NCBI RefSeq assembly: GCF_001422545.1
Contig: NZ_LMLE01000007.1
Location: forward strand, 124,001 to 188,000
Direction of reading: 5' to 3'
DNA from: Pedobacter sp. Leaf41
GTDB lineage: Bacteria; Bacteroidota; Bacteroidia; Sphingobacteriales; Sphingobacteriaceae
Length of the DNA stretch: 64,000 nucleotides
This document shows positions 44,627 to 52,709 of the stretch, one piece after another. Position 1 is the stretch's first letter. Every line of letters starts with the position of its first letter. Both the position numbers and the translations under genes were made by a program. The notes beneath the pieces are model-generated. The model was not told where the DNA came from. It worked only from the letters and a program-made list of their open reading frames with translations, and made no database searches.

Positions 44627-44704
44627 TAAGTGATGCCCAGCTTAACTGGGCATTGCGATAGCGCCAAGGATATTTTGGGAGCATTGCAACTCCCGTTTCA
44701 CTTA
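44627..44704. repeat. REP-like two-hairpin element, copy 2
   Basis: The 78-base stretch is bounded by short inverted repeats TAAGTGA (44627-44633) and TCACTTA (44698-44704). It holds a perfect hairpin ATGCCCAG-N5-CTGGGCAT (44633-44653), whose stem is identical to that at 17593-17613, and a second weaker hairpin with GGGAG/CTCCC (44677-44694). Confidence 0.55.
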
Positions 44705-44757
44705 AACTATTATTTTTAATGAAACAAAGAATTAATTGTTGGAGCTCTCTATTCGCA

Positions 44758-45039
44758 CTATGCATTTTCGATAGTGGAATACCAATTAATAGGATGAGAT
44801 CGCAGACTCATTCCGTCACGTTCTACGTGGTATAAAATGATTGGAATGGAGAAATCGATCATCCGTTCTACCTTCTTCGATAGTCGCCCCAAAAAGTCGA
44901 TACTTGAGATGCCTTCTTTCAAGTGAACGTAGATCACTGTTGGTGTTTTAAACTCGAAACGTTCAATCATTCCTGGCCATTCGTTCCTAATACGATTGAG
45001 GAAATTAGGAATCTTAATGTACTCTAAATTTCTTTCCAT
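44758..45039 (-). CDS. Hypothetical protein
   Basis: This 93-residue protein is soluble with no signal peptide. Strand-like segments PTVIYVHLKEGISSIDFLG and FSIPIILYHVERDGMSLRS suggest a small alpha/beta fold. I do not recognise the family. Function unknown. Confidence 0.5.
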   Translation of the reverse strand: MERNLEYIKIPNFLNRIRNEWPGMIERFEFKTPTVIYVHLKEGISSIDFLGRLSKKVERMIDFSIPIILYHVERDGMSLRSHPINWYSTIENA

Positions 45040-45237
45040 AATTAAGAATTTGATTGTCTTAAAATAGAAAATCTATCCCAGTTAACCTAGAAAATACTAC
45101 ATCTCCACAACTTTTTTACAAAGTATTTCTGATTAATTGAACGCCGTTAAAAGCCATTAAACGTAATTTTTAACGTATTTATTCGGGTTCGTTTGAACTG
45201 TGAATGATTAACTTTATCGTTTTAACCAGTTAAATTT

Positions 45238-45603
45238 ATGCACAATCGAATTTTAGTATTGGATGATGACCCCTCTAATGGAGATGTGCTCTGCATGATT
45301 CTGGAACAAGAAGGTTATCAAACTAAGTGCATTTATTCCGCATTGAACGTTTTCGAAATCATAAATACTTTCAATCCTGATATTCTCTTTTTAGATATTC
45401 ATTTAGGAGCCGAGGACGGGAGATTATTATGCAATAAAATTAAGGATCAGTTAGGCGCTAAAAAGTTACCCGTCATATTAATTTCTGCGATGTCGCCCAA
45501 TCAAATCGACACGATCCAATCGAAAGCAGATGGTATAATTTATAAGCCATTTGAAATTGATGAAGTGATTGCTACAGCTAAAAAATTCACTCAAAACCAA
45601 TAA
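45238..45603 (+). CDS. Single-domain response regulator (CheY-like)
   Basis: This 121-residue protein has Asp9-Asp10-Asp11, phosphoacceptor Asp53 (ILFLDIHLGAEDG), Ser (ISAMSP) and Lys (IYKPFEIDE). There is no output domain. A regulator-histidine kinase pair lies just downstream on the opposite strand (45714-47530), so it could be the third element of a phosphorelay, although nothing proves the connection. Confidence 0.88.
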   Translation: MHNRILVLDDDPSNGDVLCMILEQEGYQTKCIYSALNVFEIINTFNPDILFLDIHLGAEDGRLLCNKIKDQLGAKKLPVILISAMSPNQIDTIQSKADGIIYKPFEIDEVIATAKKFTQNQ

Positions 45604-45675
45604 ACGTTTGATTTGATAGAGGGCTAACAGACTAACCCCTAAAAGTATTAGTACGCGATAATATACTCATTTTAA

Positions 45676-45711
45676 AAAAGGCCAAATTTCCGCTCGAAAA
45701 TTTGGTCTTTT
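45676..45711. terminator. Bidirectional terminator between two response regulator genes
   Basis: AAAAGGCCAAATTT and AAATTTGGTCTTTT form a 14-base stem with one G-T pair, an 8-base loop, and A/T tracts on both sides. Confidence 0.75.
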
Positions 45712-45713
45712 GA

Positions 45714-46364
45714 TTAGATAGCGTAGCCGTTCAAAATAGAAAAGCGTACTAAAGCTGCTGTATTTTTGCAACCTGTTCTATCAATTAACGCTTGCCTTAA
45801 ACCTTCAACTGTTCTTCTACTTAGAAAGAGTTTATCGGCCATTTCCTGATTGGTCATTCCCTCACCTATCAACTTTAAAACACTTAACTCCCTTTCTGAA
45901 AACTGAAGACGATGATTTTGCTCAGGAGACAACATAACTAGCTGACTATTATATCTTTCCAATATAGAAATACATAAACTCGACGAGATATATTTATGGC
46001 CTTTCATTACATGTTGAAGGCAAAACATCAATTCATCGGCACCTACACTTTTTAATAAATAGCCGTTCGCTCCAGCTAAAAAAGCGTTAGAAGGATATTT
46101 TTCATCCTCCAGAACACTAAGCAATACAATTTTTAGGTTTTTAGATTTCTTTTTTACCAGCGGAATCATTTCGATACCGTCCATTTCGGGCATCATTACG
46201 TCCGATAAAATGATATCAGCCTGAATGCCAGTATCAATTAAATTAAGTAGTTCTCTTCCATTGGCAACATCGGCTACAACTTCAACCGATTCGTATTTAT
46301 CCATAAGTGCGGTAAGCGACTCACGCATCAAGTGATGGTCATCTACCAGGATTATTTTGATCAT
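45714..46364 (-). CDS. NarL/FixJ-type response regulator
   Basis: This 216-residue protein has a receiver (Asp8-Asp9, phosphoacceptor Asp55 in LSDVMMPEMDG, Lys in YLLKSVGADE) and a LuxR-type HTH (FSERELSVLKLIGEGMTNQEMADKLFLSRRTVEG, about 150-185). The histidine kinase gene upstream on the same strand (90 bases away) is its likely partner. Target genes unknown. Confidence 0.92.
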   Translation of the reverse strand: MIKIILVDDHHLMRESLTALMDKYESVEVVADVANGRELLNLIDTGIQADIILSDVMMPEMDGIEMIPLVKKKSKNLKIVLLSVLEDEKYPSNAFLAGANGYLLKSVGADELMFCLQHVMKGHKYISSSLCISILERYNSQLVMLSPEQNHRLQFSERELSVLKLIGEGMTNQEMADKLFLSRRTVEGLRQALIDRTGCKNTAALVRFSILNGYAI

Positions 46365-46453
46365 AAACCAAATATAATTGAAGGAAATTGATTCAGAAAA
46401 TGGGGCATTTCGCGTAGTCGCGAATATGGCTCTAAAAGCAACGATTCAAGTAT

Positions 46454-47530
46454 TTATTTGGGTAATTCTACAAAAAAAGTGGTCCCTTTTCCCGTTTCGG
46501 TTTCAAACCAAATTCGTCCGTTGTGCAACTTTACAATGTTGTAAATAATGCCCATTCCTAAGCCACCAGAATCCCGGCCAACTAAGCCAGCTCGAAATCC
46601 TTGCTCTGCCCTTTCAAACAAACCTTCCCTCATGTCTTCAGGTATTCCCCTGCCATTATCATAAACTGAAACCACCACCGCATTCCCTACATCATTTACG
46701 GTTACGCCAATGGTACCATTTTCATCAGTAAACTTTATCGAATTAGAAATTAAATTGTTAATTACTTGTAGAAATTTCATTCCATCGATTGATAGGTAAA
46801 TTTTATCCTGATTGCTGCTGAACTTAAAATTACGAACATTGCTCAACCTTGATCGTCTATAATAACGTAAGGCATCTTTTAGCTCCCACACCAATTCCAA
46901 CCTGTCTTTATTAATTTCTATGATGTTGCTCTTTATAAATTCGTGATTGATGACGCTACGCACTAATCGCGTGTTCCGATCACACATATCTACGATAAAG
47001 CTTAACGACTTTTGCAGATTTTTATCACCAATTTTGGCTACCTCTTTCTCCATCGATGATGCGGTTAACTTCATCATGCCAAGAGGTTCCTTTAAATCAT
47101 GTGATAAAACTTCGAGTGTAATATTTTTCCTGTAATTGATTTGATCGATAAGCAGCTTATTGTGGCGTTCTACAGTGATATCCTCGGCTATGCCACAAAT
47201 GATTACTTCCTCATCTTTAATCGGATACAAACTCACTTTTACGTATTTCTCTCTGGAATTTTCAAAACCTAGTCGAAATTCATATTTCTTAGGTTCCATA
47301 TCTTCCAAACATTCTTCGTAACAGGAAATAACATGTTCTACATCATCACTGTAAACTTTGCCTAGAAATAATTTTGGTTTCTGCAGAAGAGATTCTTTAT
47401 CGACTTCCCAAATATGGGCCAACGCAGCATTAATATAAATAAAATCTTCAGTTTGCAAATTGTAGATGAAGTATCCATCATCAGCACTTTCCCCAATTCT
47501 ATAAAATAATTCAGTACTTATCTCCTTCAT
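46454..47530 (-). CDS. PAS-domain sensor histidine kinase, soluble
   Basis: This 358-residue kinase has an N-terminal PAS domain (about 10-125; DGYFIYNLQTEDFIYINAALAHIW), the phosphoacceptor H-box (LEVLSHDLKEPLGMMKL, about 140-156) and an ATPase core with N-box VINNLISNSIKFTDENG, VYDNGRGIPEDMREG and GGLGMGIIYNIVKLHNG. It has no transmembrane segments, so it senses an intracellular signal. Its partner is the NarL-type regulator at 45714. The ligand of the PAS domain is unknown. Confidence 0.92.
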   Translation of the reverse strand: MKEISTELFYRIGESADDGYFIYNLQTEDFIYINAALAHIWEVDKESLLQKPKLFLGKVYSDDVEHVISCYEECLEDMEPKKYEFRLGFENSREKYVKVSLYPIKDEEVIICGIAEDITVERHNKLLIDQINYRKNITLEVLSHDLKEPLGMMKLTASSMEKEVAKIGDKNLQKSLSFIVDMCDRNTRLVRSVINHEFIKSNIIEINKDRLELVWELKDALRYYRRSRLSNVRNFKFSSNQDKIYLSIDGMKFLQVINNLISNSIKFTDENGTIGVTVNDVGNAVVVSVYDNGRGIPEDMREGLFERAEQGFRAGLVGRDSGGLGMGIIYNIVKLHNGRIWFETETGKGTTFFVELPK

Positions 47531-47738
47531 TTGGTGGTGTATTAATTAGGCATCAAAAGCAATTCATGAACACAAAATAATGCTATATGGTTTTATTTAT
47601 TTTCTTAACGGCGTTTTAAGCCTTTATGGTAGCTTTTGAAAACTTGCCCGTAAAATAAAAGGTATTGAGTGATAGCGAAATAATAAAATGAACCAGTGAT
47701 ATTGAAATCTATTAAATTTTCATTTGTAACTTAGTGGC

Positions 47739-47957
47739 ATGACAATGCAGGAGCTCCAGGAACTAGAAGATTTTTTTACAAAAGCAGGAAAACAACCTGT
47801 GCCTATTTTTTTGAACCAAGCAACAGAGATTACAGATTACGATCATTTTTTGCAAAGTCATTTCCAGCCTTTGAAGGCCAACCTCACATCCAAAGTAAAT
47901 CAGCCGCTTATCCATAGGCTTAAAACCCTTAAATTAATTATCGAATCGAACGCGTAG
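47739..47957 (+). CDS. Small soluble protein, resembles DUF6965
   Basis: This 72-residue protein has helical character: MQELQELEDFFTKAG, then TEITDYDHFLQSHFQPLKAN and a final LKTLKLIIE helix. It resembles the short DUF6965 proteins. The ATG follows TAACTTAG (47727-47734) with TGGC between, so a leaderless or near-leaderless transcript is possible. Function unknown. Confidence 0.6.
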   Translation: MTMQELQELEDFFTKAGKQPVPIFLNQATEITDYDHFLQSHFQPLKANLTSKVNQPLIHRLKTLKLIIESNA

Positions 47958-47960
47958 CAG

Positions 47961-48239
47961 TTATTTTCGATCGGTATGCCCTAAATCCTTATCCGGACTT
48001 ACATGATCTCGAACTAATTTTTTAAGCTCCTTGATTTCGGGGAAACGTTCCATCACGCCGCGATCAAAAATGACTTGCTTATCAATAGTAATGGTAAATT
48101 TACCACCGGTTTCGCTTGGAACTAGCATTATGCCCTTAATTTCATCTGTAAAAGTGTTCAAAATTTCTTGCGCCATATAGGCCGAACGCAACATCCATCC
48201 GCATTTCGGGCAATATTCAATGGTGATTGTAGGTTTCAT
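47961..48239 (-). CDS. SelT/SelW/SelH (Rdx)-family protein
   Basis: This 92-residue protein has the redox Cys10-Pro-Lys-Cys13 (IEYCPKCGWMLRS) at the start of a thioredoxin-like fold, TGGKFTITIDKQVIFDRG in the core and a polar tail. Selenocysteine is replaced by Cys, as usual in bacteria. A thiol-redox role is likely. It converges with the gene at 47739 across a 3-base gap. Confidence 0.88.
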   Translation of the reverse strand: MKPTITIEYCPKCGWMLRSAYMAQEILNTFTDEIKGIMLVPSETGGKFTITIDKQVIFDRGVMERFPEIKELKKLVRDHVSPDKDLGHTDRK

Positions 48240-48389
48240 TTTACCAATATATCAATATCTTTTTGTTAGCCTTTTTAATTTCAAATTTTCTGCTGCAATT
48301 AGGTCGGCTACTTTTTTAATATAGATTTAAAAAATTTCCAACTATATTGGCAAAAGTTAGTTATTCTATTCAGCCTTATCCTTTTTTTT

Positions 48390-50477
48390 ATGACGAAGAA
48401 CATCTTTATAGCATCTGCAGAGCCTTATACCGGAAAATCAGTGATTGCATTTGGAATGATAAACATGCTGCTGGCTAAAACCCAAAAAGTAGGTTATTTT
48501 AAGCCAATCATTGCTCAAGAAGATCCAAATCAAAAAGACGAACACGTAGAAGCTATGCTCGACTACTTCGCATTGCCGATTCGTTACGAAGATGCTTTTG
48601 CCTTTACCCGACAGGATATGCTTCACCAGGCTGAAGATAGCGGCACAATTATCAATACGATCATCAGTAAATATAAAAAATTAGAAGATAATTACGATTT
48701 CACTGTAATTGAAGGAAGCGATTTTTTAGGCGAAGGCAGCGCCTTTGAATTTGAATCGAATGCGTTGATGGCCAAAAACCTGGGTGCTCCGGTTTTGATT
48801 GTGGTATCAGGAAAGGGAAAAACGGCAAGTCAGTTATTTAAAAGCGCCATCAATATTTACCGCAACTTTTTGTTAAGAGATGTGCAGGTTTTGGGTGTGG
48901 TGGCCAACATGGTTAATCCTGAAGAAGCAGAACGTATTAAACAGGCCTTAACCAATCAATTACCGCCAGAATTATTAATAGCCGTAATTCCTATTGAAAG
49001 TGGTTTGCAAAGCCCAACTATGAAAGAAATTGCAGCTGCGCTTGATGCTGATATTTTATTTGGTGCCGATTTGCTTGATAATCAAGTTGATAATTTTGTA
49101 ACCGGTGCGATGATGCTGCCGAACTTTTTAAGGCACATTAAAGATAATCTGCTCATTGTAACCCCTGGTGACCGGGGCGATATTATCATCGGATCGTTAC
49201 AAGCCAACTTATCTGCCAACTACCCTAAAATTGCCGGAATTGTACTTACAGCAGGAAGTTTACCCGATGAACCAATGATTAAACTTATCGAAGGTTTGCA
49301 AACCATTATCCCAATTATTGCAGTTCAAAAGGGAACATTTGAAACCACTACAACCATTGGTTCTATTCATTCTAAAATCACGATAGATAACAAGAAGAAA
49401 ATTGAGTTAGCCATAGATATTTTTGAAAAACATGTTGATTTAAAAGCGCTTGATGATAAAATTATCACATTCAGTTATCAGGGCATCACCCCGCACATGT
49501 TTCAATACCAACTGGTAAAATGGGCCAAAAGAGAAAAGAAACACATTGTTCTTCCCGAAGGAAATGATGAGCGAATTTTGAAAGCAGTTGAGAAATTGAT
49601 TGCCCAGGATATTGTTGACATTACTTTGCTGGGCGATCCATTGGAAATTAGTAATTCTATCAAACGACTTGGCTTAAATCTGGACCTGAACACCATTCAT
49701 ATCCACAATCCTGCGCTTTCCGAGCAATACGATTCCTATGTAGAAACTTTGCACGAGTTGAGAAAGGCTAAAAATGTAAATCTGGAAATGGCTCGGGATA
49801 TGATGACAGATGTTTCTTATTTTGGAACGATGATGGTTTATAAGGGCGATGCCGATGGAATGGTTTCTGGCGCAGTGCACACCACTCAACATACTATCCG
49901 CCCGGCATTACAGTTTGTGAAAACCAGACCAGGCGTTTCCGTAGTGTCATCAATATTTTTTATGTGTTTACCCGAACGGGTAGCCATCTTTGGCGATTGC
50001 GCTGTAAACCCAAATCCAACCGCACAACAACTTGCAGAAATTGCTATTTCATCAGCAGAAAGTAGCGCAAAATTTGGCATTGAACCAAGAATTGCCATGC
50101 TATCTTATTCATCCGGTACTTCTGGAGAGGGTGAAGATGTGGAACGCGTGAGGGAAGCTACCGCAATTGTTAGGGAAAGATATCCTGAGCTTAAAATCGA
50201 AGGACCGATCCAATATGATGCCGCTGTAGATCCTATAGTTGGCAAGCAAAAAATGCCGAATTCGGAAGTTGCGGGCCGGGCAAGTGTTTTGATTTTCCCG
50301 GATTTAAATACTGGAAACAACACATACAAAGCTGTGCAACGAGAAACAGGGGCATTAGCCATTGGGCCAATGTTGCAGGGATTAAATAAACCTATCAACG
50401 ATCTCAGTCGGGGTTGTACTGTTGATGATATTTTTAATACGGTAGTAATTACCGCGATACAATGTCAAGACCTATAA
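48390..50477 (+). CDS. pta: Phosphate acetyltransferase, long form
   Basis: This 695-residue enzyme has an N-terminal CobB/CobQ-like P-loop domain (IASAEPYTGKSVIAFG, about 5-20), a DRTGG domain (about 215-320) and the C-terminal PTA catalytic domain (about 370-690; IVLPEGNDERILKA, SGTSGEGEDVERVREAT, YDAAVDPIVGKQKM). It interconverts acetyl-CoA and acetyl phosphate. The ackA gene starts 9 bases downstream and makes acetate from acetyl phosphate, so the two form an operon for acetate overflow and ATP production. Confidence 0.96.
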   Translation: MTKNIFIASAEPYTGKSVIAFGMINMLLAKTQKVGYFKPIIAQEDPNQKDEHVEAMLDYFALPIRYEDAFAFTRQDMLHQAEDSGTIINTIISKYKKLEDNYDFTVIEGSDFLGEGSAFEFESNALMAKNLGAPVLIVVSGKGKTASQLFKSAINIYRNFLLRDVQVLGVVANMVNPEEAERIKQALTNQLPPELLIAVIPIESGLQSPTMKEIAAALDADILFGADLLDNQVDNFVTGAMMLPNFLRHIKDNLLIVTPGDRGDIIIGSLQANLSANYPKIAGIVLTAGSLPDEPMIKLIEGLQTIIPIIAVQKGTFETTTTIGSIHSKITIDNKKKIELAIDIFEKHVDLKALDDKIITFSYQGITPHMFQYQLVKWAKREKKHIVLPEGNDERILKAVEKLIAQDIVDITLLGDPLEISNSIKRLGLNLDLNTIHIHNPALSEQYDSYVETLHELRKAKNVNLEMARDMMTDVSYFGTMMVYKGDADGMVSGAVHTTQHTIRPALQFVKTRPGVSVVSSIFFMCLPERVAIFGDCAVNPNPTAQQLAEIAISSAESSAKFGIEPRIAMLSYSSGTSGEGEDVERVREATAIVRERYPELKIEGPIQYDAAVDPIVGKQKMPNSEVAGRASVLIFPDLNTGNNTYKAVQRETGALAIGPMLQGLNKPINDLSRGCTVDDIFNTVVITAIQCQDL

Positions 50478-50486
50478 AAAAATAAC

Positions 50487-51683
50487 ATGAATATTTTAGT
50501 TATAAATTCTGGGAGCAGTTCCCTAAAGTATCAACTTTTTAAAATGCCTGAAAAAGCGCCAATTGGTAGCGGATTGGTTGAACGCATTGGCATTGAAGGC
50601 TCTTTCATTAAACATACGGTTTACGCAGGCGGAGAGAAATTTGTAACCGAAAAAAATGGTTTCATTACCGATCACGGCGAAGGTTTGAATCAAGTTTTGG
50701 CTTTGCTAAGCGAGGGCGAACGAGCGGTTATTGCTAGTCCGGATGATATTGCTGCTGTTGGGCACCGTGTGGTGCATGGAGGTGAACACTTCACTGGACC
50801 TACGTTAATAACAGAAGAAGTGAAGGCGCAGATTAGAAAACTTTTTTCTCTGGCCCCACTCCATAACCCTGTTAATTTGAAATGCATAGAAGTTGCCGAA
50901 CAAACCTTTACTAAAGCTAAACAAATTGCGGTTTTTGATACCGCTTTTCACCAAACCATTCCACAGGAAGCATTTCGGTATGCTATTCCAAATCGGTACT
51001 ACAAGGAACACGGCATTCGTGTATATGGATTTCATGGAACCAGCCACAAGTATGTGAGTGAGCAAGCGATTAAATGGCTGGATAAAAAAGATTCGAAAAT
51101 CATCTCCATCCATCTGGGAAATGGCTGCAGCATGACTGCCGTTCAAAATGGAAAATCGATAGATACCAGTATGGGTTTTGGCCCTTTAAGTGGATTAATG
51201 ATGGGTACGCGTTCCGGCGATATCGACCCTTCGGTGATCTTTCATCTAATAGAACATGCGGGTTATAGCCTTGATCAGTTGAGTACATTGTTTAATAAAC
51301 AATCGGGATTGTTGGGCGTAGGTGGTTCGAGCGATATGCGTGACATTGGAAAGCTGGCTACTGAAGGTAGTGATGGTGCAATTTTAGCGCTCCAGCTTTA
51401 TGCTTACAGAATTAAAAAATTTATCGGTGCTTATGCGGCAATTTTAAATGGCCTTGATGCTATCGTATTTACAGCCGGTGTTGGAGAAAACGACAAATTA
51501 ATGCGTGCTTCCGTTTGCGATGAGCTGAATTATCTCGGTATTGAAATGGATGCCGAAAGTAACTCAAATTATTCGGGCGGAATTGCAGAGGTGAGTACCA
51601 ATGAATCCAGAGTGAAAATTCTGGTGATCCCAACCAATGAAGAATACGAAATTGCCCACCAATGTTTTGGGCTATTGGCCTAA
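50487..51683 (+). CDS. ackA: Acetate kinase
   Basis: This 398-residue ASKHA-fold kinase starts ILVINSGSSSLKYQLF (phosphate loop, about 3-18) and has RVVHGGEHFT, VFDTAFHQTIPQEA (about 150-163), GFHGTSHKYVSE, IISIHLGNGCSMTAVQNGKSIDTSMGF-type acetate kinase signature, and the C-terminal TAGVGENDKLMR. All catalytic Arg and His residues are in place. It works with Pta. Confidence 0.97.
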   Translation: MNILVINSGSSSLKYQLFKMPEKAPIGSGLVERIGIEGSFIKHTVYAGGEKFVTEKNGFITDHGEGLNQVLALLSEGERAVIASPDDIAAVGHRVVHGGEHFTGPTLITEEVKAQIRKLFSLAPLHNPVNLKCIEVAEQTFTKAKQIAVFDTAFHQTIPQEAFRYAIPNRYYKEHGIRVYGFHGTSHKYVSEQAIKWLDKKDSKIISIHLGNGCSMTAVQNGKSIDTSMGFGPLSGLMMGTRSGDIDPSVIFHLIEHAGYSLDQLSTLFNKQSGLLGVGGSSDMRDIGKLATEGSDGAILALQLYAYRIKKFIGAYAAILNGLDAIVFTAGVGENDKLMRASVCDELNYLGIEMDAESNSNYSGGIAEVSTNESRVKILVIPTNEEYEIAHQCFGLLA

Positions 51684-51690
51684 TTAAAAA

Positions 51691-51724
51691 TCCATCAATC
51701 AGCTTTTTTGAGCTGATTGATGGA
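51691..51724. terminator. Terminator of pta-ackA
   Basis: A perfect 14-base stem (TCCATCAATCAGCT and AGCTGATTGATGGA) with loop TTTTTG. The T run is partly in the loop. It also lies at the end of the convergent VOC gene. Confidence 0.7.
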
Positions 51725-51731
51725 TTCAATT

Positions 51732-52109
51732 TCACCCTTCCAAAACCGATAGAATATTTCCTGATGGATCTTTGAACCAGGCAATCTTCGGCCCTTGCTC
51801 CCCTCTCGAGATGCCTTTCTCATCAGTTTTAAGATATTCTGAATCGTATTGTTCGAATTTTATTCCTTTAGCAATCAAATCATCTACAGCTTCATCAATA
51901 TTGTTAACAGGAAAATTTAATACAGTAAAAGTTGCCGGTTCATGATTATCTTTTGGGTAGAGCATGATGTTTTCATTTCCTTCCAGTTCCAACCCCAATA
52001 TCCCCATCTCTCCCACTTTGGTTTTCAAACCAATTAACTCATAAAATGCTTTTGCCTCTTCAATGTTCTTTACAGAGAATGAACTAAATGTTTTGCTTGT
52101 TTGTAACAT
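51732..52109 (-). CDS. VOC-family (glyoxalase/bleomycin resistance-like) protein
   Basis: This 125-residue protein has two VOC modules: SFSVKNIEEAKAFYELIGL at the N-terminus and PKIAWFKDPSGNILSVLEG at the end. It is cytoplasmic. Substrate unknown. It shares the strand with the DinB-like gene upstream (46-base gap). Confidence 0.88.
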   Translation of the reverse strand: MLQTSKTFSSFSVKNIEEAKAFYELIGLKTKVGEMGILGLELEGNENIMLYPKDNHEPATFTVLNFPVNNIDEAVDDLIAKGIKFEQYDSEYLKTDEKGISRGEQGPKIAWFKDPSGNILSVLEG

Positions 52110-52155
52110 GATGATATAAAAAATAGTAAAACAATATTTGGAGCGCTTGTATCAG

Positions 52156-52632
52156 TTAACTCTTCCAGGCACCGATTAATCTTCTTATTACTACTATTTC
52201 TGCAGTGTGATAGGCATTATGATCGGCAATTTGCAGCGCTTCGCGAAGTAGTGTTTGTCCCTGCCCATGTGGAATTTGGCTGTAAAGATCTGCCGATTCC
52301 ATTAATTCAATAAACTCTTTTAGGTCAGTTTCTATACGGGCAATGGTTTTATTCCAGGCTTCTTCGCTTTCTGGAGCAACCTCTTCCGGCCAATACTGCT
52401 CAGGCCATTTCGGAGATTGATGATTGCCATCTTTACTAAATTCAAGCATATCCCATTGAGCTATACGGATATGTTCTGCCAATTGCCAGATGCTGTAAGG
52501 CAGGAGATCAGGCTTTTTTGAAACCTGCTCAATCGTTAAATCTGCAAGTGCTTCTTTCAAACCTACATGCGCTCCTCCGCCCTTTAATAATTTTTTAAGT
52601 TCGTTAATTAAAATTGAAGTATGATTTTCCAT
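52156..52632 (-). CDS. DinB-family protein
   Basis: From the ATG at 52632 the protein has 158 residues. It shows the four-helix DinB fold with conserved His positions: LPYSIWQLAEHIRIAQWDML (His in helix 2) and IADHNAYHTAEIVVIRR (His-x3-His, helix 4), which can bind a metal. DinB-fold proteins include thiol-dependent transferases. It is divergent from the EgtE-like gene and close to egtB, whose own N-terminal domain has the same fold. The function is unknown. An in-frame extension to 52662 is rejected because it precedes the promoter region. Confidence 0.82.
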   Translation of the reverse strand: MENHTSILINELKKLLKGGGAHVGLKEALADLTIEQVSKKPDLLPYSIWQLAEHIRIAQWDMLEFSKDGNHQSPKWPEQYWPEEVAPESEEAWNKTIARIETDLKEFIELMESADLYSQIPHGQGQTLLREALQIADHNAYHTAEIVVIRRLIGAWKS

Positions 52633-52678
52633 GTGGTAAAGGGTATAGTAAAGAATTAACAAAATAGAAAGCTTATGG

Positions 52679-52706
52679 TTTGGGTGGTTATTTTCTATTA
52701 CTTTTG
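52679..52706 (+). promoter_or_regulatory. Promoter TTTG-N16-TACTTTTG, three bases before the ATG
   Basis: TTTG (52679-52682) and TACTTTTG (52699-52706) match the -33 and -7 consensus. Only ATC separates the -7 box from the ATG at 52710, so the transcript should be leaderless. This decides the start against the upstream in-frame codon at 52680. Confidence 0.55.
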
Positions 52707-52709
52707 ATC

